Counted from the stretch's first letter, positions 1-8,467 are shown. The stretch is 64,000 bases of DNA from Streptomyces sp. NP160 (GCF_006335115.1 NZ_VDMJ01000004.1:62001-126000); one strand, 5' to 3'. The notes: generated by a model not told the origin, from the letters alone. A program made the numbers and translations.

Positions 1-2
1 GT

Positions 3-110
3 GCGGCTCGGCCGGGCGGGCATGACGTCGTCCTCCTGGCCCTCGTGAGCAGCGGGTTTGCCGTGGTGGCGATCGGGGCGGTACTCCTTGATCTCCACGA
101 GCTGAGGTGA
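3..110 (+). CDS. C-terminal fragment of a membrane protein, probably a transporter (partial)
   Basis: An open frame enters from the left edge and stops with TGA at 108-110. The last 35 residues contain one hydrophobic stretch of about 20 residues (LLALVSSGFAVVAIGAVLL) followed by a short charged tail (DLHELR), which looks like the final transmembrane helix of a transporter. The next gene begins only 9 bases after the stop, and that gene is an iron-siderophore binding lipoprotein, so this may be the end of a siderophore exporter or permease. Too little is visible to name the family. Confidence 0.45.
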   Translation, partial: AARPGGHDVVLLALVSSGFAVVAIGAVLLDLHELR

Positions 111-121
111 GGCTAACCTAT
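103..121. promoter_or_regulatory. IdeR/DmdR-type iron box
   Basis: The 19-base sequence TGAGGTGAGGCTAACCTAT matches the actinobacterial iron-box consensus TTAGGTTAGGCTAACCTAA at 16 of 19 positions. It lies immediately before, and touches, the ATG at 120 of a FecB-type siderophore-binding lipoprotein. It also covers the upstream gene's stop codon and the Shine-Dalgarno-like GAGGTGAGG. Iron-dependent repression of the lipoprotein gene is the natural inference. Confidence 0.75.
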
Positions 122-1226
122 GCGCAACGAGCCCTCGGGCCGCCCGTCCGTCGTCCCCGCGTGGAGGCTGGGCGTCGCTGCCGCGGCGGCCGCCGCCCTG
201 CTCGCCGGCTGCGGCGGGGGAGCCCTCAGCGGCTCGCAGGCCGGGGCGCCCGCAGCCGGGGCGTCCGACGCCGCCGCGTCGCCGTCGTCGTCCGTGCCGG
301 ACAACGAGGCCGGCGCCACGGGGCAGCACGTCGTGTCGCGGACCATGGCCGACGGCATGGGGTCCACCCAGGCGGACGGCGTCTTCCCGCGCACGGTCGC
401 CCACTACCTCGGCACCACCGAGGTGCCGGCGGCGCCGCAGCGCATCGCCGTGGTCTCCACCGGCCAGCTCGACGCGCTGCTCACCCTGGGGCACGTGCCG
501 GTGGCCGCGACCGTGGCGGAGTCCAACGCCCTCGTGCCCGAGTACCTGGCGCAGGCGTTCACGCAGGACTCCGCTGCGCTCGGCGCCATGGCCAGCACCG
601 GCACCCGCACCGAGCCCGACGTCGAGGCGATCGCCCAGGCCGGGCCCGATCTCATCCTCATCAACTCCACGCGCGGCAAGGACTACTACGCGGCGCTGTC
701 CGCGATCGCGCCGACCGTGGTGACGCTCGGCAACGGCGTGAACTGGAAGAGCGACTTCCTGCTGCTCGCCGACGCGCTGGGGCAGGAGGGCGACGCGCAG
801 GAGGTCCTCGACGGGCTCCACGCCGACGCCGACGCCTACGCCGTCGCCCTGCCCGCCGGGCAGCCGGCGCCGACGGTGTCGTTCCTGCAGTCCACCGGAG
901 ACCGCACCCGGATCATGGGGCTGCCGTCCTTCACCGGCGGCGTCGCCGAGGACCTCGGCCTGGGGCGCCCGGCCTCGCAGCAGTTCGACGAGACCTCCCA
1001 GGACATCAGCGCCGAGCAGCTCGACCTCGCCGACGCCGACTGGGTCTTCTTCGCGGCCGCCGGCGACGGCGCGCAGCTCGTCCAGGGCTCGGCGCTGTGG
1101 CCCGGGCTGTCCGCGGTGCAGGCCGGGCACGCCGTGGAGGTGCCGCTGGAGCCCTTCTACCTCAACGCCGGCCCGACCGCTGCGCGCCTGGTGCAGGACA
1201 CCCTGACCACGACCGTGACCCCCTGA
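120..1226 (+). CDS. iron-siderophore ABC transporter substrate-binding lipoprotein
   Basis: This 368-residue protein has a lipoprotein signal peptide: basic start, hydrophobic alanine-rich core and a lipobox LAGC with the acylated cysteine at residue 31. The mature part is a FecB/BtuF-type periplasmic-binding domain (PF01497 family). It includes the typical opening PQRIAVVSTGQLDALLTLG and a later DLILINS strand. Proteins of this type capture ferric siderophores outside the membrane and pass them to a FecCD permease. The gene sits directly behind an iron box, which supports iron regulation. No FecCD permease or ATPase lies downstream, so any transporter partners are upstream or elsewhere. GAGGTGAGG, 7 bases before ATG 120, supports this start. 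Confidence 0.9.
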   Translation: MRNEPSGRPSVVPAWRLGVAAAAAAALLAGCGGGALSGSQAGAPAAGASDAAASPSSSVPDNEAGATGQHVVSRTMADGMGSTQADGVFPRTVAHYLGTTEVPAAPQRIAVVSTGQLDALLTLGHVPVAATVAESNALVPEYLAQAFTQDSAALGAMASTGTRTEPDVEAIAQAGPDLILINSTRGKDYYAALSAIAPTVVTLGNGVNWKSDFLLLADALGQEGDAQEVLDGLHADADAYAVALPAGQPAPTVSFLQSTGDRTRIMGLPSFTGGVAEDLGLGRPASQQFDETSQDISAEQLDLADADWVFFAAAGDGAQLVQGSALWPGLSAVQAGHAVEVPLEPFYLNAGPTAARLVQDTLTTTVTP

Positions 1227-1236
1227 CCAGCTCTGC

Positions 1237-1270
1237 CTCTCCCGCACCCTCCGCGGAGAGTGCGGGAGGG
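1237..1270. terminator. bidirectional hairpin terminator between convergent genes
   Basis: CTCCCGCA at 1239-1246 pairs with TGCGGGAG at 1261-1268, and flanking bases extend the stem. The inner CTCCGCGGAG is itself palindromic. It lies between the stop of the binding-protein gene (1226) and the stop of the opposite-strand photolyase-like gene (1279). Confidence 0.6.
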
Positions 1271-1278
1271 CGGGGGTG

Positions 1279-2571
1279 TCAGCGGGCGCGCTGGGAGCTG
1301 CGGCCCCGGCTGCCGCCGCTCCTGCCGCGGTTCCCACCGGCGTGGCTCCGGTCCGCCCAGGCGCTGAAGGAGCGCAGCGAGCCCGAGCCGGGACGGCGCA
1401 GCCACGGCCACGGGTGCAGGGCGACGACGTCGAGCGCGGCCGAGCGCTTCTTCCACCCCGGCACGTACGTCCACGTGGTGGCCAGCCGTCGTCCTGACAG
1501 CTCTGCGACCGGGTCTGCGAGGTGCACCTCCAGCTCGCCCGAGGAGCCCAGCTCGGCCAGGGCCTCGGCGAGGAACACCAGCCGCTTGCCCGACAGCGCC
1601 AGCGCGGCGAGCAGCGGCTCGTCGAAGACGAACACCGCGGGCAGGTCGGGGTGGGCGGCCAGGGCCGGGTCGTCGGTGCCGAGGGACTCCGCGGTCAGCC
1701 ACACGGCCTCCGGCTCACCGGTCAGCAGCGGCTCGGTGGGCCCGCCGTCGGTGGGGCCGCCGCCCAGGTCCGCCGGTCCGTCGACCTTCGCGCCCGACTG
1801 CGCCTCGGGCCAGTCCTGCACCGGGCAGGCGTCGCGCAGCGCGCAGCGGGCGCACAGCTGCGGCGCGCGCTTCTCCACCTGCCAGCGGCTGAAGCCGTAG
1901 ACCTTGCCGGTCCCCATCCCCGCGGCCCACTGCCAGCCGACGCGGTTGGCGGCGCGGGAGCCGTCGAGGAGGTTGCGGTACATCCGCTGCTCGCCCTCGC
2001 GCCAGTCGGCGCCGGCGCGCACGGCCCACTGGGACGCCAGCCACATGCGGGTCTGGTTGACCAGCCAGCCGTCCTCCACCAGCTCGCCCACGGTGGCGTC
2101 CATGCACGCCATCTCCCGCGGCCACGGGTCACCGCTCCACGTGCTGCCCGCGCTCCCCGGCACCGGCACCGGGGTCTCGAAGCGCAGCGGCGCCCCGTTG
2201 GCCTTCCCCACCCGGGCGTAGAGGTGGCGGGAGTACTCCTGCCACATCAGCTCGTCGCGGAACTTCTCCCGGTCGCGGTAGGGCGCGTCGCCGACGGCCT
2301 CCCACACGGACGGCAGCGTGAGCAGGCCGTGCCGGATGTACGGCGACAGGCGGGAGGCGCCCCGGCTGGACTCGGGCAGCACGTTGCTGCGCCTCGCCGC
2401 GTAGCCGGTGACGTCGAGGGCTGCCAGCGCCGCGTCCGCCGCCGACTGACCGCCGCGGACGGAGGAGGCGCGGACGTCGTCGCTGGCGAGGTGGCCCAGG
2501 TGCTCGCGCACCCACGCCACCACCTGCGCCCTGTCGTCGCTGCGGTCGACCGGGGGAGTGGGCAGGCGCAC
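1279..2571 (-). CDS. photolyase/cryptochrome-family FAD-binding protein with antenna-like region at the C-terminus
   Basis: The first 250 residues are the FAD-binding helical domain of DNA photolyases. Recognisable pieces are RLSPYIRHG (74-82), KFRDELMWQEYSR (103-115), VNQTRMW (171-177) and GWQWAAGMGTGK (212-223). Cysteines C156, C240, C243 and C249 have a spacing (84, 2, 5) that recalls the four [4Fe-4S] ligands of FeS-type bacterial photolyases. No alpha/beta antenna domain precedes the FAD domain. Instead residues about 288-405 resemble a shortened one (DDPALAAHPDL, AVFVFDEPLL, RLVFLAEAL), so the usual domain order is reversed. The GTG start at 2571 has GAGGG about 8 bases upstream. Repair activity is inferred only from family. 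Confidence 0.75.
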   Translation of the reverse strand: MRLPTPPVDRSDDRAQVVAWVREHLGHLASDDVRASSVRGGQSAADAALAALDVTGYAARRSNVLPESSRGASRLSPYIRHGLLTLPSVWEAVGDAPYRDREKFRDELMWQEYSRHLYARVGKANGAPLRFETPVPVPGSAGSTWSGDPWPREMACMDATVGELVEDGWLVNQTRMWLASQWAVRAGADWREGEQRMYRNLLDGSRAANRVGWQWAAGMGTGKVYGFSRWQVEKRAPQLCARCALRDACPVQDWPEAQSGAKVDGPADLGGGPTDGGPTEPLLTGEPEAVWLTAESLGTDDPALAAHPDLPAVFVFDEPLLAALALSGKRLVFLAEALAELGSSGELEVHLADPVAELSGRRLATTWTYVPGWKKRSAALDVVALHPWPWLRRPGSGSLRSFSAWADRSHAGGNRGRSGGSRGRSSQRAR

Positions 2572-2648
2572 CTGATCACCCTCGCCGATCACCTGTCCGA
2601 CGGCGACCCGACGGCGGCCCGACGGCGGCCCGAGCGCCGGTGCCCGGC

Positions 2649-3788
2649 TCAGCAGCGGTGCGCGCGCCGCGCCTCGCGGTAGGAGGCCCACACGGCGTGC
2701 CCGGACACCGCCAGGTGCAGCGCCTGCGACCGGCGCCGGGGGCTGAGCAGCGTGAACTCCGTGGCCGTGCGCACCTGCGAGCTCCAGCGCAGCTTGGCCT
2801 GGTTGGGCCCGCAGGAGAGGTCGAACACGCGGTGCCCGGCCGCGCGCGCGTCCTCCACGGCCACCGACTGCAGGTGGGTGACGGCGGAGTACGGCCACGC
2901 CCGCTCGGCCACGCCGGACAGCGAGCTGTAGCTGGCGGTGTCGGTGTGCAGCACCAGGAGCGCCGCCTCGACGGTCCCCTCGAGCGCCAGCTCGTAGACG
3001 CTGACGGCCTTGCGGCGCGCCATGCGGCCCACCACGTCGTGCAGGAGGTCGAGGACCCGGGGGTCGAGCAGCACGTCGGCGTGCACGGGCCGGCCGTCGC
3101 GCAGGCCCGCCCGCGAGCCGTGCAGCACCGCCAGCCGCGCCAGCGCGCCACCCACCTCGGCGGGGTCGGTGGTGCGCGTCACCGACCACCGGTCGGCACC
3201 CAGGTCGCGGGTGAGGCGGTTGCGCGCCCTGCGGAACGACTCCTTGAGGTTGCGCCGGCCGGCGTAGACGTCGTCCACGGTGAGGTCCACCTCGACGTTG
3301 CCCCTGGTGCGGCGCTGCTGCACCGTGAAGGACCAGTCCGGCAGCCACTCCGGCTCCAGCCACGGCGCGCCCGAGCCGCCGCCCAGCAGCAGGTGCGCCC
3401 AGTCCCAGTCGGCGTGCTCGGCGCACAGCGCGCGCACCACCGCGCGGGTGGCGTCGCGCTCCAGGCCCTGCGCGGTGAGCAGCCCCGGCAGCTCGTAGGG
3501 GCCGACCCACACGTCACCGGTGCCCACGGGCTGCACGGCGCGGGCCAGGCCGCGGCCCACCGAGCGCAGGTAGGACGGCGCCACGCCCACCAGCCGGTCG
3601 CCGGAGCGCACCTCCACCACGAAGGGGGTGTGCCTCGTGTCGTGCACGAAGCGCTCCAGCCACGGCAGCGCCCAGTCGGGCCCGGTGAACGGGTTGGTCG
3701 CCCCGGAGGTCTCGTGGAGGGACTGCCACTCGGCCGCCAGGGCCCTCACGGCCGGCAGCTCGCGGTGCACCGTCGTCTGCAGCTCCAC
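2649..3788 (-). CDS. GNAT/FemAB-like N-acetyltransferase (Acetyltransf_6)
   Basis: The predicted protein has 379 residues and resembles the BioF2/CelD-like acetyltransferase group (PF13480). It has an opening RALAAEWQSL...TNPFTGPDWALPW that is typical of this group, a central VDLTVDDVY...LKESFRRARNRL basic helix, and a C-terminal GNAT core (YELALEGTVEAALLVLHTD, then FDLSCGPNQAKLRW). Such enzymes transfer acyl or aminoacyl groups in capsule, wall or lipid modification; the substrate here cannot be read. The start is uncertain: GTG 3788 or GTG 3770 are both possible and neither has a strong ribosome binding site. The next gene is divergent. Confidence 0.75.
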   Translation of the reverse strand: MELQTTVHRELPAVRALAAEWQSLHETSGATNPFTGPDWALPWLERFVHDTRHTPFVVEVRSGDRLVGVAPSYLRSVGRGLARAVQPVGTGDVWVGPYELPGLLTAQGLERDATRAVVRALCAEHADWDWAHLLLGGGSGAPWLEPEWLPDWSFTVQQRRTRGNVEVDLTVDDVYAGRRNLKESFRRARNRLTRDLGADRWSVTRTTDPAEVGGALARLAVLHGSRAGLRDGRPVHADVLLDPRVLDLLHDVVGRMARRKAVSVYELALEGTVEAALLVLHTDTASYSSLSGVAERAWPYSAVTHLQSVAVEDARAAGHRVFDLSCGPNQAKLRWSSQVRTATEFTLLSPRRRSQALHLAVSGHAVWASYREARRAHRC

Positions 3789-3899
3789 GGACTGGGCATC
3801 GGGCGCACGCCGTCCCGGCTGGAGCCGCGCGCGTCCTGCCGGGTGACGGCGCGCCCCGGTCCGTGCTCCCGGGGGCCGTCCGTGCCGATCACCACGGGC

Positions 3900-5462
3900 G
3901 TGAGGGTCGCCGTCGTCGGCGCCGGTCCGTCCGGCCTGTCCACCGCCGCCGTGCTGACGGCGTGCGGGCACGACGTCGTGCTCTTCGAGGCCGCGCCCGA
4001 CCTCGGCGGGGTGTGGAGCGCCACCCGCGCCTACCCCGGGGTGGCCACCCAGGACGACCGCACCTCCTACGCCTTCTCCGACACCCCCATGCCCGCCGAC
4101 CTGCCCGACCACCCGAGCGGCGAGCAGGTGCGCGCCTACCTGCACGGCTACGCGCGCAGCAAGGGCCTGCTGGAGCGCCTCCACCTCGACACCCGCGTGG
4201 TCGCCGCCGAGCCCACCGCCGACGGCTGGCGCGTCACGACCACCGGACCCCAGCCGCGCACCGGGACGAGGACGACGACGACGCACGCCGTCGACTGGCT
4301 CGTCGTGGCGGGCGGGGTCTTCTCCGCGCCCCACGTGCCCGACTGGCCCGGCCGCGAGCAGTACGAGGCCGCCGGCGGGAGAGTGCTGGAGCCCACCCGG
4401 CTCGGCGACGGCGCCGCGCTCGCGGGCCGGCGCGTCGTGGTGGTCGGCTGGGGCAAGACCGCGTGCGACGTGGCCGTGGCCAGCGCGGCGACGGCCGCGT
4501 CGACCACCGTGCTCGCCCGGGCGCTGCGGTGGAAGGTGCCCAGGCGCCTCGCCGGCGGACTCACCTTCCGCCACCTGCTGCTGACCCGGGCCGGGGAGCA
4601 CCTGCTCGCCCCGCGCCGCGACACCCGCACCCGTCGCGCGCTCGCACTGGCCGGGGCGCCCGTGCGGCGCACGCTGACCCGGCTGCTCGGTGAGCACGTC
4701 GCCCACCGCTGCGGGCTGCGCGAGCTCGGGCTGCTGCCGTCGGTGCCGCTGCCGCACACCGACAGCCTCGTCACCGACGGCTTCTTCGAGGCCGTGCGCG
4801 CCGGTCGGGTCGCGGTGCGGCGCGAGGCGTCCGTGCGCGAGCTGGTGGTGGTCGACGGCGAGCCGCACGTGCTGCTCGCCGACGGGCAGCGGCTGCCCGC
4901 CGACGTCGTCGTCGCCGCCACCGGCTTCGACCAGGACCTCTCGCTGCTCTCGCCGGCCGTGCGCGGCGCGCTGCTCGACGACGACGGGGTCATGGCCCTC
5001 GACCGCCGGATCCTCCCGCTGCGCGTGCCGCGGCTGGCGTTCGCCGGGTGGGGCAACACCTACCGCAGCCCGCTCACCGCCGAGGTCGGCGCGGTGTGGC
5101 TGGCGGCGCACCTGGCGGGGGAGCTGCGGTCGCGCCGCCGCGCCGACGTGGAGCGCGAGGCCGAGAGGTACCACCTCACGCACCGCCAGGCCGCCGCGCA
5201 CGGCGAGCCGCAGCTGCCGAGCGGGTCCTTCGCCGCGCTCGACCAGCTGCTGTCGGACCTGCGGCTCCCGCTGCCGCGGCGGGTCCGCTGGCGGCAGTGG
5301 ACCCGGCCGCTCACGCCGGACACCTACGCCCACCTGCTCCCGGCCCTGCAGCGCCGCCTCGTGGCGAGGGGGCTGCTCGACGCCTCCGTGCCCCGTCCTC
5401 GGGTGGGGGAGCGGGCGGACGTCCCGGCTGGCACCGGTCGCAGGTCCACCACCGCCGTCTGA
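3900..5462 (+). CDS. flavin-containing monooxygenase / FAD-dependent oxidoreductase
   Basis: A 520-residue two-dinucleotide-domain flavoprotein. The N-terminal FAD fingerprint GAGPSG is at residues 7-12, followed by DLGGVWSATRAYPGV, the GG(V)W element of flavin monooxygenases. A second Rossmann motif (VVVVGWGKTACDVA) near residue 180 would bind NAD(P)H. A late ATGFDQD is the conserved motif before the C-terminal FAD contacts. Family members insert one oxygen atom into soft nucleophiles or ketones; the substrate is unknown. The gene is monocistronic, divergent from the GNAT gene and convergent with the exonuclease gene. The GTG at 3900 fits the domain start. Confidence 0.85.
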   Translation: MRVAVVGAGPSGLSTAAVLTACGHDVVLFEAAPDLGGVWSATRAYPGVATQDDRTSYAFSDTPMPADLPDHPSGEQVRAYLHGYARSKGLLERLHLDTRVVAAEPTADGWRVTTTGPQPRTGTRTTTTHAVDWLVVAGGVFSAPHVPDWPGREQYEAAGGRVLEPTRLGDGAALAGRRVVVVGWGKTACDVAVASAATAASTTVLARALRWKVPRRLAGGLTFRHLLLTRAGEHLLAPRRDTRTRRALALAGAPVRRTLTRLLGEHVAHRCGLRELGLLPSVPLPHTDSLVTDGFFEAVRAGRVAVRREASVRELVVVDGEPHVLLADGQRLPADVVVAATGFDQDLSLLSPAVRGALLDDDGVMALDRRILPLRVPRLAFAGWGNTYRSPLTAEVGAVWLAAHLAGELRSRRRADVEREAERYHLTHRQAAAHGEPQLPSGSFAALDQLLSDLRLPLPRRVRWRQWTRPLTPDTYAHLLPALQRRLVARGLLDASVPRPRVGERADVPAGTGRRSTTAV

Positions 5463-5485
5463 CCTCCGAGTCGTGGCGCCAGCAG

Positions 5486-5520
5486 GCGCAGCGGACCGGA
5501 GGCGCCGACTGACGCTGCGC
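5486..5520. terminator. putative bidirectional hairpin between convergent genes
   Basis: GCGCAGCG (5486-5493) and CGCTGCGC (5513-5520) are perfect complements with a 19-base loop. They lie in the 58-base gap between the monooxygenase stop and the exonuclease stop on the other strand. Confidence 0.4.
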
Positions 5521-6510
5521 TCACCAGGCGCGGACGCGGGCCGGGCGCAGGTCGACCACCGCGGGCCGGTCGTGGGTCGCGAGCTGCGACGTCTCGATGA
5601 GCACCGCCGCGGTGGCGGTGTCGGCCACGGGTGTGCCGAGCTCGAGGGCGCGGGTGGCCTTGCGGGTGCCGGAGTGCACGTCGTCGGTGACGAGCAGCGC
5701 CGTGCGCCGCGAGACGGCGCTCGTCACACGCAGCCCGCGCTGGCGGCAGCGCGCCTCCAGGAGGGCGCGCACGTCCGGGTCCCCGCCGGTGAAGACGACG
5801 GCGTCACCTTCCGACAGCCCCGGCAGCCCCGACAGCGCCCCCTGTTCTGATAACGGCACCGGGCGTGGTGCTCCGACCGACGCAGCGACAGCGGCGCCCC
5901 GACGCCGGAGCGCGGGCGGGTGCGGTGGCACCGGGACGGCGGGCCAGACCGTCGTCGCCGCCCGCCGCAGGAGGTCGGCGTGCGCACCAGGCCCTGCGGA
6001 GCGCAGGTAGCTGGCGAGCAGGCCGGCGGTGGCCCGCGCGTCCCCGAGGGCGGAGTGGGCGCCGGTCAGGCGGACGCCGGCGGCCGCGCAGCAGTCGGCG
6101 AGCTTGCGCCGGAGCAGGTGCGGCAGGTGGCGGCGGCTCTCGGCGAGCGTGCACAGCTGGGCGACGTCCGGCATGACCACGCCGGCGCGCTCGAGCTCGG
6201 CGCGCAGGAACGGCACGTCGAAGCCGGCGTTGTGCGCGACCACCACGCGCCCGGCCAGCACCTCCACCAGCGCGGGCGCGACGTCGGCGAAGCGGGGGGC
6301 CGAGCGCACGTCGGCCGGGCGGATGCCGTGGACGTGCGTGGCGCCCACGGTCGGGCGGCCGGGGTGCACCAGCGTCGACCACTCCGCGCCGGCGGTGCCG
6401 TCGGGGGCGACGTGGACGACGGCCACCTCCACGACGCGCTCGGTGCGCGGGGAGAAGCCCGTGGTCTCGAGGTCGAGCACGGCGAAGCCAGCTGTGCCGG
6501 GGAAGTGCAC
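5521..6510 (-). CDS. DEDDh 3'-5' exonuclease (DnaQ-like) with C-terminal BRCT domain
   Basis: The 329-residue protein starts with an exonuclease domain. The DLETTG motif supplies D13 and E15, HNAGFD supplies D98, and HSALGDARAT supplies H152 and D157, so all DEDDh residues are present. A proline-rich linker (about 185-225) leads to a BRCT domain at about 235-306 (VVFTGGDPDVRALLEA...VSRRTALLVTDD). This arrangement is known for actinobacterial DNA polymerase III epsilon-subunit-like proteins thought to act in repair or processing and not as the replicative proofreader. BRCT domains mediate protein or phosphopeptide contacts. Confidence 0.88.
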   Translation of the reverse strand: MHFPGTAGFAVLDLETTGFSPRTERVVEVAVVHVAPDGTAGAEWSTLVHPGRPTVGATHVHGIRPADVRSAPRFADVAPALVEVLAGRVVVAHNAGFDVPFLRAELERAGVVMPDVAQLCTLAESRRHLPHLLRRKLADCCAAAGVRLTGAHSALGDARATAGLLASYLRSAGPGAHADLLRRAATTVWPAVPVPPHPPALRRRGAAVAASVGAPRPVPLSEQGALSGLPGLSEGDAVVFTGGDPDVRALLEARCRQRGLRVTSAVSRRTALLVTDDVHSGTRKATRALELGTPVADTATAAVLIETSQLATHDRPAVVDLRPARVRAW

Positions 6511-6569
6511 CCCGTCACGCTACGTGCTCTCCTCACCCGCCCGAACCACTCCTGGACGGCGTAGCGGCC

Positions 6570-7967
6570 TCAGGCCGACGCCGCCGCGCGCACGGCGGCG
6601 ACGGAGCGGCGGACGTCATCGGCGTCCGTGGCGGCGTTGCTCACCGAGATCCGCATGACGTCCCGCCCCTGCCAGCGCGAGCCCGACATCCACGCCTCCC
6701 CGCCGGCGAGGAGGCGCTGCGTCACCGCGCGGGTGCGCTCGTCGTCCTCGAAGGCGAGGCAGACCTGGGTGTAGACGACGTCGTTGAGCACTGTCGCGCC
6801 CGCGACCGTGGCGAGGCCGTCGGCCAGGGCACGGGCGTTCTCGGCGAGGCCGCCGACCAGCCGGGCCACCCCGCCAGAGCCCAGCGCGCGCAGGGCCGCC
6901 CAGACGGGCACCCCGCGGGCCCGGCGCGAGAGCTCGGGGACGTGGTCGAGCGGGTCTCCGGCGCCGGTCGCATCTGCCACGAGGTAGCTCGTGTGGACCC
7001 CCATCGCCCCTCGCAGGTCCGCCGCTCCGCGCACCACCGTGATGCCGCAGTCATAGGGGGTGTTCAGCGTCTTGTGGGCGTCGGTGGTCCAGGAGTCGGC
7101 GTCCGCCACGCCGTCGACGAGGTACCGCAGCGAGGGGCACGCCGCTGCCCAGAGCCCGAAGGCGCCGTCGACGTGCACCCAGGTCGCCCCGCGCGTCCGC
7201 CGGTCGCGCACCGCCGCGATGGCCTCGGCGAAGGGGTCGAACGCGCCCGAGTGCAGGTTCCCGGCCTGCAGGCACACCACGAGCGGTGCCTCCTCGGGCA
7301 CCTGCGCCAGCGCCTCGCGCAGCCCGGCCACCTCGAGCCGGCCCTGCTCGTCGGCAGCCACGGCGGTGGGCCGCCCCAGACCGAGGTAGCGCAGCGCCAG
7401 GTCGACGGTGTCGTGACGCTCGGCACCCACGAGGACGTGCACCGGAGGTGCTCCACCCAGGCCGCGCCCGTCGAGGTCCCAGCCGACGTCGCGCAGCACG
7501 CGGGAGCGCGCCGCCGCGAGGCAGGTGAAGTTGGAGGCGGTCGCTCCGGTCGGGAACCCGACGGAAGCACCGCGAGGCAGGTCGAGCAGCTCCAGCAGCC
7601 ATGCCGCGGCCGCCTCCTCGACGGCGGCGACGGCAGGGGTGGCGTACCTCAGACCGGCGTTCTGGTCCCAAGCGCTGACCAACCAGTCGGCCGCGAGCGC
7701 CGCGGGCAGCGTGCCGCCCATCACCCAGCCGAAGAAGCGGCCGGACTGGATGGCCATGAGCCCCGGCTCGGCCGTGGTGGCGAGCTCGTCCACCACCTGG
7801 TGCGCGGGTAGGCCCGTCGCAGGCAGCGGCCCCCCGAAGGCGGGTGCCAGGTGGTCGGCCGTGGCGCGAGGACCCACGGGACGGTCTCCCACCTCCTCGA
7901 GCCAGCGCTGCGCGTGCCCGGCCGCTGCCTGCAGCGCTGGTCGGTAGTCCTCGACGTCCATCGCCAT
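6570..7967 (-). CDS. PLP-dependent decarboxylase (group II amino-acid decarboxylase family)
   Basis: A 465-residue fold-type I PLP enzyme of the pyridoxal-dependent decarboxylase family (PF00282). The Schiff-base lysine is K299 in TDAHKTLNTPYD, and the PLP-nitrogen aspartate is D267 in WVHVDGAFG. The PLP phosphate/ring loop is seen in FPTGATASNF (138-147). Likely reaction is decarboxylation of an aromatic or acidic amino acid to an amine; the substrate cannot be assigned. The ATG at 7967 is preceded by GAGGG. It is separated by 59 bases from the exonuclease gene downstream and may be co-transcribed with it. Confidence 0.85.
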   Translation of the reverse strand: MAMDVEDYRPALQAAAGHAQRWLEEVGDRPVGPRATADHLAPAFGGPLPATGLPAHQVVDELATTAEPGLMAIQSGRFFGWVMGGTLPAALAADWLVSAWDQNAGLRYATPAVAAVEEAAAAWLLELLDLPRGASVGFPTGATASNFTCLAAARSRVLRDVGWDLDGRGLGGAPPVHVLVGAERHDTVDLALRYLGLGRPTAVAADEQGRLEVAGLREALAQVPEEAPLVVCLQAGNLHSGAFDPFAEAIAAVRDRRTRGATWVHVDGAFGLWAAACPSLRYLVDGVADADSWTTDAHKTLNTPYDCGITVVRGAADLRGAMGVHTSYLVADATGAGDPLDHVPELSRRARGVPVWAALRALGSGGVARLVGGLAENARALADGLATVAGATVLNDVVYTQVCLAFEDDERTRAVTQRLLAGGEAWMSGSRWQGRDVMRISVSNAATDADDVRRSVAAVRAAASA

Positions 7968-8053
7968 GGGGCCCTCCCGCGTCGCGGCCGAGGCTAGACC
8001 CGGGGGTGTGCCAGGAGAAGGTCCTCCGCCCCCTCCTCTCGGCCGGGCCGCGC

Positions 8054-8439
8054 TCAGGTGAACAGGCAGAAGGGGTGCCCGTCCGGGTCCCGCATCACCG
8101 GACGTCGTCCTGGGGCTGGAACGGGTCGAGCTGCGCGCCCACCCCGAGCGCCCACGCGACGGCGGCCTCGAGGTCGTCGACGAGGACGTCGAGGTGCGCG
8201 GTCGCGTGCTGCGCCCCCGGCTCGCTCGGCCACGTGGGCGGGGTGAAGCACCGGTCGCTCTCGAAGCTGAGCACGGGCCCCGGGTCGGAGCCCGCCGGGC
8301 GCACCTGCGCCCAGCCGGGCTCGTCCGTGGTGACCGGCTGGCCGAGCAGCCGGGAGTAGAAGGCCGCCAGGCGCTGCGCGTCGGAGGCGGCGAGCGTCAC
8401 CGAGGTGACGCGCAGGCGGGGGCGGTCGTCGTCGTCCAC
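8054..8439 (-). pseudogene. VOC (glyoxalase/bleomycin-resistance fold) protein, frameshifted near its C-terminus
   Basis: From ATG 8439 the frame reads a normal VOC domain (TSVTLAASDAQRLAAFYSRLLG...HLDVLVDDLEAAVAWALGVGA) and stops at 8095 after QPQDDVR. The missing C-terminal strand is present in the next frame as VMRDPDGHPFCLFT, ending at 8054, which is the usual end of this family. One extra G (CGGTG to CGGGTG, near 8096-8099) would restore a 128-residue protein. The terminal strand carries a metal ligand in many VOC enzymes, so the short product would probably be inactive. A sequencing deletion in a G run is equally possible. Confidence 0.8.
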
Positions 8440-8449
8440 CTCCCGAGGT

Positions 8450-8467
8450 TGTCACCTGGCGGTGACA
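8450..8467. promoter_or_regulatory. inverted repeat in a divergent promoter region (possible operator)
   Basis: TGTCACC (8450-8456) and GGTGACA (8461-8467) are perfect arms with a 4-base spacer. They lie just upstream of the VOC gene and about 75 bases before the divergent UBP zinc-finger gene. The binding protein is unknown. Confidence 0.35.

Noticed and set aside
2572-3510. Upstream in-frame extension of the photolyase-like gene toward 3510
   Set aside because: The translation there is low-complexity Arg/Ala/Gly text antisense to the FemAB-like gene. A GTG with ribosome site at 2571 fits better.
2640-3899. Long open frame in front of the flavin monooxygenase on the plus strand
   Set aside because: It is antisense to the acetyltransferase gene and has shadow-like composition; the FAD motif begins right after GTG 3900.
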